Assembly: GCA_027579435.1 (NCBI GenBank)
Contig: JANBPK010000837.1
Coordinates: 1-52,699 of the forward strand
DNA length: 52,699 nucleotides
Direction of reading: 5' to 3'
Origin: Candolleomyces eurysporus
Lineage: Eukaryota; Basidiomycota; Agaricomycetes; Agaricales; Psathyrellaceae
In this document: positions 12,166-22,339 of the stretch, piece after piece
How the letters are laid out: each line of letters starts with the position of its first letter
Numbering within the stretch: the first letter of the stretch is position 1
Position numbers and translations under genes: made by a program
The notes under the pieces: generated by a model
What the model saw: the letters and a program-made list of their open reading frames with translations, nothing else
The model's database searches: none
What the model was told of the DNA's origin: nothing

Positions 12166-12404
12166 CAGCTACCTAAGTAACGATAGACCCAGTTCGCTGA
12201 AATCGCCATCCAGGAATTTTTGTTTAGTTGTGGAGCCGTACAAATAAAGCTAAACCAAATTTAGTTGGGGAATTGACAGCACCGTTGATAGTTGAGAACG
12301 CAGCCCACTGAATTTGGAATAGCCTTGTTTGTACATTCCACAGCTAAACAAAAATCGTGAACGGAGAATTGGCTGAAGTGGGTCTATTGTTACTTAGGTA
12401 GCTG
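12166..12404. repeat. foldback (MITE-like) element with ~80-base inverted arms
   Basis: The left arm starts cagctacctaagtaacgata and the right arm ends, in reverse complement, cagctacctaagtaacaata. Arms of about 75-85 bases match imperfectly through tttttgtttag and gtacaaa, with a ~75-base AT-rich centre. Outside the arms similarity stops at once. No coding capacity and no clear target-site duplication. It fits a non-autonomous inverted-repeat element. Confidence 0.7.
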
Positions 12405-13384
12405 CAAAGTACATGAAGATCATCCGCTTGTACATCACAGGCTCTGTCGTTGTCGTCGCTCTTGACGACAAGGTAGGTGCCATGGACATCTCCAGATATG
12501 GCACGCGCCCCTTCGAAGGTTTTGATGAGTGTGTTCACCCTGGCGCCTTCCTACCAAAATAGACTCCACTGTAAGCACATGTGACAGCACTTTGTGGCGT
12601 TGCAAGTGAGAGCACACTGTGTCAGAGAAAAATATCGTCCACCGAGCGCTGTGTCCAACAGCATCGGTCGGGAAACGTGCGTATTCTACCATAAAGCTGC
12701 ACCAGTGGCAGGAGGACTGGTGCAGGAAACAAGGGTAACTAGCGTTGAACTGCAGGTGCAGTTTTGAGGGTAACTAGCGTGTGGGGTCCCCTGTACTAGC
12801 TATCCGTACATATGCACCACTCCCCCTTGTCAAATACACTAGCCTTTCACGACAATTGCACCTCCCCTACGAGGCATTAGTATCACCTGTACCCCGCGTC
12901 GGGAGGGTCACACCTGATCACAAACCGTCACAAACCGTCACCCATTATCACAGGTAGTGACCCGACCCTGCGCCCCCGCCTCGAGTACGCTTTGGGACGG
13001 CAGGCAGAGCAGATATAGATCTTGATCTTCATCACGGTGCAACTGGCGATGGGTATCTGTCTGGGAGCTTCTCAGTCGATCATTACAGGGAGAACCTGTC
13101 AATCATTATAGTCAATCAATATTTTTGAGATATGTTTTTTCCTAAATTCAAATGTCGCCTAAATGGGTTTTCAGCCAGTCCGCCATTTTGCTCGCTCATC
13201 CCTCACACCTACTCGGCAACGTAGTTTCCCATGATTCCATAAGCCAAAATGGATACGAGCAAACGCCCGCTTCCTGGTTGTGTTACCTGTTACAGAGCAC
13301 GATTCCAATGCGCCCATTTGTCAAATTGACAACAATAGACAATGCGATAATCATACCTTGTGGCGTTGCTACCTACCTACCTAG
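12405..13384. other. non-coding left flank of the KDZ region
   Basis: No gene supported. Contains a perfect hairpin at 12697-12725, two copies of gggtaactagcgt (about 12733 and 12770) and a short duplication of cacaaaccgt near 12920. These repeats suggest transposon subterminal sequence rather than unique DNA. Confidence 0.45.
12697..12725. repeat. perfect TGCACCA hairpin
   Basis: ctgcaccagt and actggtgcag form a 10-base perfect inverted repeat around a 9-base loop. The TGCACCA core is the same word that builds the arrays at 13.39-13.99 kb and 19.39-19.65 kb. Confidence 0.8.
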
Positions 13385-13990
13385 TAAAGGATGCACCAGA
13401 ACCAAGGAAAGCTAACGGTAAAGATACATCAGACCACGGTATGGAGTGGTGCAAATCAACCAGACGGATGCACCAGATCACGGTATGGAGTGGTACAAAT
13501 CAACCAGACGGATGCACCAGACCACGGTATGGAGTGGTGCAAATCAACCAGACGGATGCACCAGACCACGGTATGGAGTGGTGCAAATCAACCAGACGGA
13601 TGCACCAGACCTCGTTACTGAGTGGTGCATATCAATGAGAGGGATGGTGCAAATCAATGGACCGGGTGTACCAGACCTCGCTATCGAGTGGTGCATGTCA
13701 ACGAGAGGGATGGTGCATATCAACGAGCCAGATGCACCAGACCTCACTATCGAGTGGTGCATATCAACGAGACAGGTGCGCCAGACTTCGCAATGGAGTG
13801 ATGCAGATCAACGAGAGGGATGCACCAGACCAGAGTACAGAGCGGTGCATAACAACGAGAGGGATGGTGCAAATCGACGAGACAAGTGCACCAGACCTCG
13901 CTATGGAGTGGTGCAAATAGACGAGACAAGTGCACTAGACATATTGAAGAGTGGGTGCACCGGCAGACAGATGCACCAGAGATAGCGGTG
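13385..13990. repeat. 44-base minisatellite carrying TGGTGCA/TGCACCA
   Basis: About 13 units. Spacing of TGCACCA at 13469, 13513, 13557 and 13601 is exactly 44; later units are degenerate. Each unit holds TGGTGCA followed by TGCACCA, so every unit can pair with itself or its neighbour. Because 44 is not a multiple of three and units lack stops, the array is open in several frames and gives false protein-like repeats. I do not annotate it as coding. Confidence 0.85.
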
Positions 13991-14064
13991 AAGGGGCGGG
14001 TGTAATGGCAAATTAACAATCTCATTCATAGCTACAAATCACAAACATCAAGAAGCAATGATTA

Positions 14065-17000
14065 CTAGAGCTTGGACCTTGCCGCCAAACGCCTGAGTCT
14101 CGCGCGCTCCCTCTCAGCCTCATCCTCCTCTTTCAGCTTGTACCATAGATCCGGGGAGTCGACCATTTTATAAGCCTCTTGAATCATATCTGGAGCCTTC
14201 TTCCACTGTTCCTGGAAGGACTCCCCCATGCGACGATAAAGATCTGCCTGTCTTTCAGCATAGGCCTTCATACCTTCAATAATCTGGGGATCCAAGCCTT
14301 GAATGTCCGTATCATCGCTCTTCTTGAGCCACTGAGACTTTTTCCAGGAGAGGAAACGGATAGATCTGTTCATCTCTTCGTTGACGATCTTGACTTCTTC
14401 GCCATATCGCGCGGCTCGGGACCTCGATTTGGCCCACTCAATTCGGATAGCTGGGAAGGACATACATCAGTGTTTATGTCATGCTACAGACAGAAGGATC
14501 ATACCGTCATCATTATGCGAGTCCCCGCCCTCAGTGATCTGACCCTGGAGCCATATCCACGACAAAGTCTTCCTCGTCTCCCCAGTAATGCCCTCCGTCC
14601 CAGGGGCAGCTTCGTGGATAGGACGGATGTCCTCCTCAGCCAGCGGCCTCAGTGCCTTACTCAGGGCAAAAACCCGCTCTGCACCTTCTCGATCCGTCTC
14701 CTTCGAAACCATCGAACGTATATCGGAATCTTTCAGTGGCAGGAGTGACGTATCCATAGGCTTTGATAGCAAGGCGGAGAGTGAGATTAGAGCTTGCCGA
14801 GCGGCTCGATACTCATCTCTGGTATTGTTGATGTTGTTCTGGGCGGACTCAATGGCCTGTTTAGCCCGAGTGTTGGCTCGTTGCCCTCGGACCCACCGGT
14901 CTTTGGAATCATAGAAGGTCGCTCGCATCTGAAGAGCAGAGCGCAGAGAGGCCAATGCCTCCTGTGCCTGGGCTTCGCGCATGCGGAACTCCAACCGAGC
15001 GAGGTCGAGGTCGAAAGGTATAGTATCACCGATCTGAGAAGGGAGCCACAGGGACAGTTCGTAGGCAGCGACCGTTTTGGAAATCACAGAACGCCTTCGG
15101 AGATTGACGGTCGCTGGGATGTACAGCACTAATTTCCGGTAATAGTCTTCGATCCTCTGAACAAGTGCGTTAGACTTCAACTTAAACCGCCCAAGCTGAC
15201 AGTCCCTGGAGTGCTCCCAAACCTTCTTGCCCTCGACCTTCAAATCACGCCTGAAATATTCCATGTCAATCAAAGTGGAGATACGCATCGGAGACGACTT
15301 ACTGAGCAGCCTCCAGGTCCAGGCCCATCGCGATCAGGCTGCTTGGCGATGTGTCCTGGTCCATGGAGTAGTCTTGTCCCTCATCGAGTCTCCGAGCCTC
15401 GTCCTCAGCAAGCTGGTGGCGAATGGCGTCTTGCGTCGATATCACAAACTTGGAGTCGTAGGGGTTGGGCTGTTTCGGATCCTTTTCCCATGCGGCCATC
15501 TCTGCTTTCCAAGATTCCAGCAACTTCTCATCGATGACTTGTTCAAGTTCTTCGTGGGCGATTACCTGTGCGGGAAGGTCGGTGGTGGTGTTGGTCAATT
15601 TACGAAGCAGATACGCATCTGTAAAACAAGGGAATGAGAACGACGACCAAGGATAATTCATCCGCACTTACCGAGATGGGTGATCTTCCTCCAATTGTAA
15701 TCCCCAAAGTTGTAGTCCAGGGTATCGCGCCGGGTACCAGGGCCCATTTCACGGGTGCTAGTTGCCAGCGGGTTTGAATCACCCCATCCTCGTTCCGGAG
15801 CTTCACCATCGCCTAGACCCGCTCCTGGGGTGAGCATGAAGGCGTAGTGCGTTCGGCATTTAGGAATGTGGGCCGGAAGGTGGAACTTGGGAACCATGTA
15901 ACGAATCTTAGTATCTGGCTTAACCAGGCACAGATCGGGGTTGATCGCTTTCAGGCGTGAATAGCAATTAATTGACCATTGACAAGCAATGTCGTAGGAA
16001 ATGTAAAACGTCTTGAGTCGACAGTTGAGCAAGCTTTGGTTTACCAGATAATCGATGTTGCAGTACCTAAAAGGAAATCGTTATAAAATTGAAGTAGAAG
16101 CCAACGAGACTTTGAAACTCTTACCTTTCGCCACGTTGCAGGTCCCCAACCCCACATGGTCGCTTCATGTTGTGTCGAGCACACTCTACGGTGGCAACCC
16201 CCGACGCCGAATAGCCCTGACCTGGGCGACTGTCGGCCAGGTTGACGGCGTCATGGCGGGAACAGGTGCTCTTCGGTTCAACCTCATCCATATGCGCCTC
16301 CAAAAAAGTCTTGAATTTCCTCTCCTCAACAAAGTACGCATATCCATGACTGAGACCTGGATCGGCCTTATCGTTTGACACGTCCTTACGCTTCAGACAG
16401 AAATTTGCGTCCAGCGCAAGGTTCAAAGCATGGATATAACTAGAATGATTTAGTCGAATAAGTCACGAGAGACAAAGTAGTGCGCACCGTGTCTCCTCCG
16501 GTTCCTTTTCCCAATCTTCAGGCATATTGATGTCGGGATGAGGGCAAGCCGGACAGAGAATTCCACATTCTGCTTCCTGAGCTTCCTGCGCAGATGTCCG
16601 ATTGCCGTACCCTCGACCTGATCTCTTCAAAAGTTTAAGGTGCCTCCACTGATGGGTCATCCGAAGTAAAGCTTTGTAACGATTCTGAGAGTATGGTTAG
16701 CGCTGAGGTTTGACACCCGCTAACGAAACATACGTTGGGAAGTTGGAGACCCGTATTGTCCGTGAGTCTCTCGATCGTTTGATAAAATTCATAAGTAGTA
16801 AGCTTTGATTCATATTGAAGCAACTCAAAGAACTCGAGAGCTCGAAAAGTTGCAGCGGTCTTCGGGAATATCGTCGTTGCTGGATAGAGCCGGCGCTGAA
16901 GGAGCTGCAAATGCTCGGCATCATCTATTTGGCCACAGCCGCAGAAGTCGAGGCCCACATGATGGATCTGGTCGGAATCAATAATCATGAAGTCGTCGCC

Positions 17001-17831
17001 TCTGGCGGGGACGGGGTGCGGGCACTCGGCTGGCCAATGGTGTCCCAGTTGGATTCTGAGACCAAGAGCCTTCAACGAAGTTTTCTCGAAGAACTTCCCG
17101 TTCCAGATCTTGATCAAGAAACAAAAAGGCATTAGTCATAGCCTACCAATAACTGGTTCAACTTACATTAATTCGGTGCAATGGCAATTGATGATGGGCT
17201 TTGACAATACAGTCCTGGCATAACAACGGTGGGGAATCACATGAAAGACAGCAATAGCGAGGTTCATTATCCGTCTCGCACGAAGGGCACGTTGATGCCT
17301 GCCTTCCGCATCTTCCTTCCAGTTGAAGGAATGCGCGGAGATAGTCATCAACCACGTCCAACCATTCGTGCAGGGGTTGATCCTGTGCAAGTCATGAGTG
17401 GGCATCCACAAGGGTTGTTAGGTCTGACTTACACCAGAAGAAGGGGCTGGCTCTAAGTCTGCCAAGAATTCCAAAGGCAGTTCGCCTTGTCCCACTCGGT
17501 AAGGAAAATCGTCCGCTTCCGCACCATAACCCATGATCTCCGCCCAGGGGAGGTGATCCTCCGAGTCCGACTCGTCGGATGGTACAAGTGGCGGTACTTC
17601 TGATTCGTGAGACACAAGAATTGGTTCCGATGTACTGATGATGGTGTTGGTGACCTTGAAACCGCCTCCTTCCAAGCGTTTGATTCGCGAGGTGTGAACA
17701 GTTGATTGGGGTTCTGGGGGATTGATAGCCGATGAGGAGCTCAGCAAGGCGGGTCCTGCGATTGTCGAAGCAATCCCCACAGGACTGTACTCACGAACTT
17801 TTCTCTTCTTTGCTCGATGAGAGCGGCTCAT
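14065..17831 (-). CDS. KDZ transposase with CxC2 cysteine cluster, intact, nine exons
   Basis: Catalyses DNA transposition in the nucleus. Exons are 17831-17433, 17382-17167, 17108-16734, 16684-16488, 16439-16125, 16066-15672, 15618-15303, 15250-14505 and 14450-14065; all eight introns are GT-AG and 48-58 bases. They sum to 3345 nt, giving 1114 residues with no frame break. After a Ser-rich N-terminus with a basic patch (RAKKRKVR), residues ~165-195 carry the CxC2 zinc cluster (CPSCETDNEPRYCCLSC). The RNase H-like core shows LDANFCLKRKD (~406), YISYDIACQW (~525) and GDGEAPERGWG (~588-591), the expected D-D-E set, followed by NPLATSTREMGPG. The C-terminal ~350 residues are a helical, charged region. 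It is divergently arranged with the gene at 18116, sharing a ~285-base spacer. Confidence 0.9.
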
Positions 17832-18115
17832 TTCAGGTGAGGGTTTGATGAGACACCTTCATCCCGGCAGGTATTTATATCATCCTTGCAGTATGCTCAC
17901 GTACTAAGGATAGGCTTTAGCACTGAGCAAAATTGTTCCAAGGACCTCTGCAGTATCTGCGATTAATGGCCGGCACCTCAATCGCCATGGGTAGAAGAAC
18001 GATATACTTTACTCAAGAAGCCAAAAGTCAGGCGCGTCGAGAACAGAGAGTGGTTCAGTCGCAACTCCCTGAGTGAGATCTCTATGTTTAAATTAGGGAG
18101 TGGCACTGAGTAGCG

Positions 18116-18763
18116 ATGTCTCTCAGAAATCTTGAGCGGCGGTCACAACAAAACAAGAGGGCATACCAAAAGCGAATATGTATCCCAGGGACGGACATTG
18201 CTGTTCCCAAACTCACCAGGGAGATTCAAGAACAAGCCCGAGAGGAACTTGACCAAGATAGTCCCATATTCCGACGATTCTTACATCCGGATGCTGTTCT
18301 CGACTGCAAGATTTTCGACCTGGAAGGCATCCATTTCGAAGAGCTACACGCGTTCCCTCCTTACTCGCCGGAGCTGCTCGACCGAATTGACCTCTCCGAC
18401 AGGGTGGACGATGTTATCGTAGCATTGCAAGCTTATAGCATCTGACTCATGCACAAGGACGACGAGGAACACCGCGCTACTCTGTGGACGGAAACCTTAG
18501 TGAAGAAGGCTTCTCGAATTCTTGCAAAGTTTAATCAGGAGATGATGGGATGGCAGACCCTCAGCACTTATGTTGAAGAATGGGAGCTGGAGACACCCTT
18601 CGCGACGTCACTTTGCATAGCTCGGGAAGGTTTACGGGCTAGAGCCCGCAGCATGATGTCGTTGCAGGAGGCGCTGGAGGCTTTGAAAGGCGGTGGCATC
18701 GAAAGATTCGCTTGTGTCATAAGTGATCGGGGATACGCATTTACCAAGCTGTCTCGTTTCTAG
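18116..18763 (+). CDS. unknown protein divergent to the KDZ transposase
   Basis: One frame runs from ATG at 18116 to a stop at 18761-18763, interrupted by a TGA at 18443-18445. A 39-base GT-AG stretch (about 18419-18457) would remove the stop and keep frame, joining DRVDDVI to DDEEHRATLW; it is shorter than other introns here, so a genuine nonsense codon is possible. The product would be about 200 residues, charged and helical, beginning MSLRNLERRSQQNKRAYQK, a basic start that could bind DNA. I do not recognise a family. Its place between the transposase and the right-hand array suggests a passenger or accessory gene of the KDZ element. Confidence 0.5.
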
Positions 18764-19419
18764 AACACTCTACAATGCAAACAACCGTATTATCACCATT
18801 CCAGTCCATGATCTAAGGGTGTCTCCCGCATTACGACCTCCTCCGTACCGTCTTCCTTCGTCTCAATTCGGAAAACCCTTCCGAACGTTTCCCCTATACC
18901 CAATCCGATGCACCTGTTGGCAAAGGTCAGATCGTTGTTCGCTTGACCAGTTTTTCGGGTCAGCACAATTTCGATTTCCTACTCTCTAGGGACTTAGCCT
19001 CTGGAGTCAACCTTGAGAGGAAGTGAACTGACCCGGTGAATTCTCTCCTTCCGACGAGTTAATCCAATCTCTCTCGTGCTGCCGTAGTTTTTTTAATGGA
19101 TATCGCTGTTCGAATATGCGATACACGCGTTCCAAGTGTGTTCTTCTATCATCCTCTCCATTGCAATACATGAAACCAATCACAAATCGATCGAGAAATT
19201 CCTCCTGGGCAGCGTCAAGGCAAGGGGGGGGGAGGCATGGGTGGAATGGAAGAGGTAAAAACTGAATGCTGAGTATTGAACCATTGAATGACCTCTTCCC
19301 ATGATTCTCAATCTAGATTGCATGCATAATCGAGCGGCGTAATGAGCGGATAGTAAATCCGTGGCACTTTAAGTGTACGAGTCACGGTAAGTTGCACCAC
19401 TCGAGAGAGGGCGGGGCAT
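18764..19419. other. non-coding right interior of the KDZ region
   Basis: Follows the partner gene and leads into the TGCACCA repeats. A seven-plus G run occurs near 19224. A first TGCACCA lies near 19392. No gene is supported. Confidence 0.4.
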
Positions 19420-19650
19420 CCTTAGCGTTGGAAGGATAAAGTACACCACAACTCCGATAAACCTTAGTGATAATTTGCACCATTCCTGATGAATGGTGCA
19501 TAACTTCGGCTAGAGATACACCACCTTTCGCACACCCTTAGCGTTGGAAGGGTAAAATGCACCACAACTCCGATAAGCCTTAGTGATAACTTGCACCATT
19601 CATCAGGAATGGTGCATAACTTCAGCTATGAGATGCACCACCTTTCCTAG
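19420..19650. repeat. two 116-base direct repeats each with a perfect TGCACCATTC hairpin
   Basis: Copies start at 19420 and 19536 with ccttagcgttggaagg. Each holds a 25-base palindrome (19476-19500 and 19592-19616) with stem tgcaccattc / gaatggtgca. The five-base loops are ctgat in the first copy and atcag in the second, which are reverse complements of each other. TGCACCA links this array to the one at 13.4-13.99 kb. Confidence 0.85.
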
Positions 19651-19858
19651 TCCTCAGAGGAAGTGCGACAGGCGGCATTCACCAGTCGGGTATCCTTGCC
19701 ACCACCTGCAAACTTCGAGATTCGCAGTGAGCATGAAAATCTGGTGAATGTAAATAGGAGCCAAAATGGTTGAATCGCCGGTGTGGGATGCAAAAACAAG
19801 ATATTTGTGAGGTATCACGGCGACAGAGCAAGAAAAAACACGAAGTACAGTAGCATAC

Positions 19859-20423
19859 CTACGCCTCATCCTCTAGAACCTCTACCTCCTCATCATCATC
19901 CTCTACAATCTCTACCTCCTTGTCCTCCTCATCCTCCTTGTCCTCCTCATCCTCCTTGTCCTCCTCCGTATCCTCTACAACCTGTATCTCGACATCCTCC
20001 AAGTCGATATCATCGTCCTCGCCCTCGCTGTCAGAGACTATAGTGTACTCCTTCTCTGGATACTCAACCCAGCTCGGCAGAATATCGCCGTCTCGGACTC
20101 CAGAAGGGTATTCGGACCAAGCTACCCATGCCACAGCAGCCTTGATGTCCTATCAGGAAGGGACGAGTGTCAATTCTCGCCATAACATAACACTACACAG
20201 AAAAAAGGCTTACGCGGAGCTGTTTGTCGCACCGAACAGCGTATTCCTCGTCCGTCATCTCAAGCGGACGAATGAAATCGGCGTCCGGCAAGGCCATATA
20301 GGTGTCCCAGACTCTCGTCCAGAACAGGTACATGTCTTCACCATAGAACTTGGCGATCACCCACTGACGAGCCGTCTCATTTAGAAACGCCTTCTCACTA
20401 GATGAAGTCCAAGGGAAGCCCAT
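19859..20423 (-). CDS. small protein with SANT-like N-terminus and acidic tail
   Basis: Two exons: 20423-20214 and 20149-19859, joined across a 64-base GT-AG intron in frame (LR to DIKAAVAW), about 166 residues. The N-terminus (MGFPWTSSSEKAFLN, then FWTRVWDTYM) has the Trp/Glu spacing seen in SANT- or Myb-like DNA-binding regions of genes near fungal transposons; this is only a resemblance. The last ~55 residues are almost wholly Asp/Glu/Val with a repeated EEDKEDEEDKED pattern. It lies just outside the right-hand repeat array, so it could be a host gene or a further element-linked gene. Confidence 0.55.
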
Positions 20424-21679
20424 GATCTGAGAGTGCGTGGAGTTACAAACATGTAGAATGGAAGGGAGAAATGGCGGTTGCTTACATGAGTTTTACAACG
20501 GTGAAGAGAGAGCAGTGAAGGGATGCTAGGGTTAGAGTGGGTTGTGCAAGCACGTCCAGCTACTTATAAGTACTGCAACTCCCCTTGGGCAATGCGACCG
20601 GGTGACCAGGAGAGAAGCGGTGTCTAATCCCTGGATCTGAAGATCTTCATCTGTGTTTGGGAGATCTTTGACGCTGAATTGTTCATGCTTGAGTCCTCTG
20701 AGTCTGTAAACCTACCAATATTTTACATTTGGGAACCTAGTACGACGCCAATTGTGATGGGGTGTGGCTCGAACGACTGCGAGGCTTCATAAGAGTATTA
20801 CACAAACATGAACACTTGTCAATATCTATGAATCTGACGGCTGTAGCCAGGTTTTCTCTAAGTTGTGAGGCCATCAGCCAATAGGATTCCATTTAAGCGT
20901 CCACTGAATCAACGTCTGGAAAATGTTTTGCGAATTATCAAGGCATTTCTGGGTTATTTCTCATGAAACTTGGCGCAAATTGGTCGTGAAGTCTCAGAAA
21001 ACAAAGACCCAATGTTGAATTCTACACCCTTTATGATCTAGTAATGGACTTATGAATGAACGGTATTTCGACGAGAGATTCGTATGCAACCCTGTTCAAC
21101 TTTTAGGACTTTCGGTGACCCCGGGAAAAATAACCTCCTCACACCGAGAGAGGGGTTCGCTGACGTTTTATAGGATCCTACCTATCTAACGGTGTCACAC
21201 TTGGCCCTCCTACACCCTGCACCAGCCATAATTGCTCAATTTGTTTTCCATGATCCCGGCCAGATGCGGCGATCGGAAGTTTCCGAAATTCGGCACTTCG
21301 GCTCTCACCCAGAATGTCAATGGCGATCAATCTGGGATGTGCTCTGCAAACGACGCCATTTCTGCCGGTTAAGGTCAAATCGCAATTTTCACTAAGTCCT
21401 TAACCTGGCCTCAGGTATGGGTTCCTGGCGGAATTCCGCATGAAAAGACATATTTTTATGAGTTCTGATGGCTACCACTTTGCAACAGGAGCACAGCAGA
21501 TATCTTTACTTAGGCTTTCACTGTATCACACGCAGTATAGGGTCAAAACGGGCAGGAGTCACATTGGAGCAGCAGAGATATAAGTACATGGGGGCGTAGG
21601 AACGCGGAAACGGAACGACAACAAAAAGGGCCACACTCCTCGCGCTATGATCAAGCATGAGGACTACGCGAGCACGATA
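20424..21679. other. intergenic region, no supported gene
   Basis: Upstream region of the acidic-tail gene and downstream flank of the viroplasmin-domain gene. Short frames lack family signal. No repeat or RNA gene recognised. Confidence 0.4.
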
Positions 21680-22270
21680 TCAAATATAGCTGACGAGGCC
21701 TCTGTCATACGCATCAGTATATTCCTGAAGCGCTGCATCGAGGGAATGGAAGCGGGAAAAGGCGGCGCCAGGAACGCCGGAAACATAGGGAGAGGTACGA
21801 GCCCTTCCAGAAAGTGTAAATCAGTCTGGTGGATTGGGAATACATGAGCGAGAGTTAAAAACTCACCAGCCCGCAAAGACACCAACACGAAGGCCTCGGG
21901 TGACGCTATAGAAGCGATCGCCTACATAACGATTGCATTAGCAAGATAAAACAGTATTAGATTCTTCAACCTACCATTGGCGGCCGCAAAGACAGCGTGG
22001 TGGGGGTCAGGAGCAGCAGTTCCTGCAAGAGAATGGGTGCCGGGNNATGGGGGGTTTNGNNNCAGCGGGGGCGAGCCGCAGCACCAGCGGTGGTGGCGGT
22101 GGCCGCCGGACCAGTGGTAGTGGCGGCAGCAGGCGTAGCAGTGGTGGTGGTGGCGGTGGCAGCAGCAGCAGCAGTGGTGGTGGTGGTGGTGGTGGTGGTG
22201 GTGGTGGNGGNNGAGGAGGAGGAGTAGGAGTAGGAGGAAGAGTAGGAGGCGCTGGCGCCAAAACAGCCAA
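21680..22270 (-). CDS. protein with RNase H1 N-terminal (viroplasmin-like) domain
   Basis: Read right to left: a Thr/Ala/Pro-rich low-complexity segment (22250-22040, several Ns), then HHAVFAAANG, a 50-base-class GT-AG intron, DRFYSVTRGLRVGVFAG, a second intron whose acceptor lies just before GCTCGT, and WARTSPYVSGVPGAAF followed by a segment ending AYDRGLVSYI with TGA at 21680-21682. The order FY.VTRG..VGVF..W...SPYVSGVPGA.F..F is the conserved pattern of the RNase H1 hybrid-binding/viroplasmin domain, a small nucleic-acid-binding module that is common in fungal genes. No RNase H catalytic domain follows, so this is a stand-alone domain. The start is uncertain because Ns disturb the frame of the low-complexity part. 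Confidence 0.65.
22040..22250. repeat. trinucleotide (GGT/GGC/GCA) low-complexity tract with ambiguous bases
   Basis: Dominated by GGT and GGC triplets with a run of (GTG/GGT) near 22178-22207 and GGA triplets after it. Ns at 22045-22046, 22058-22062, 22208 and 22211-22212 show the assembly could not resolve it. On the minus strand it codes Thr/Ala, Pro or His runs depending on frame. Confidence 0.85.
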
Positions 22271-22339
22271 ACCTTCACCTGCTACTGCGCTGGTGGCAGA
22301 AAGGGAAGAGGGCGGAGAAGCGCTGAACGAGAGCGGCTG

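Larger units (their letters stand above)
12697..19650 (-). mobile_element. putative KDZ transposon with TGCACCA subterminal arrays
   Basis: Inferred unit: transposase gene (14065-17831), divergent partner gene (18116-18763) and flanking arrays sharing TGCACCA on both sides. The outer boundaries are provisional, set by the outermost TGCACCA hairpin or array on each side; I found no convincing terminal inverted repeat or target-site duplication. KDZ elements are the Kyakuja-Dileera-Zisupton superfamily, expanded in basidiomycetes. The intact coding region suggests a recent arrival. Confidence 0.5.

Noticed and set aside
13360..13985. Three long overlapping open frames across the 44-base repeat, looking like a repeat protein
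   Set aside because: They arise because the 44-base unit lacks stops in all three frames; no codon-level conservation, start context or splice signals.
12697..19650. Terminal inverted repeat for the KDZ element
   Set aside because: I compared the outer flanks on both sides and found only the shared TGCACCA word, not matching ends.
22007..22278. Poly-His, poly-Pro and poly-Leu frames on the minus strand
   Set aside because: Frame shadows of a trinucleotide tract with unresolved bases; only the Thr/Ala/Pro frame leading into the viroplasmin-like domain is plausible.
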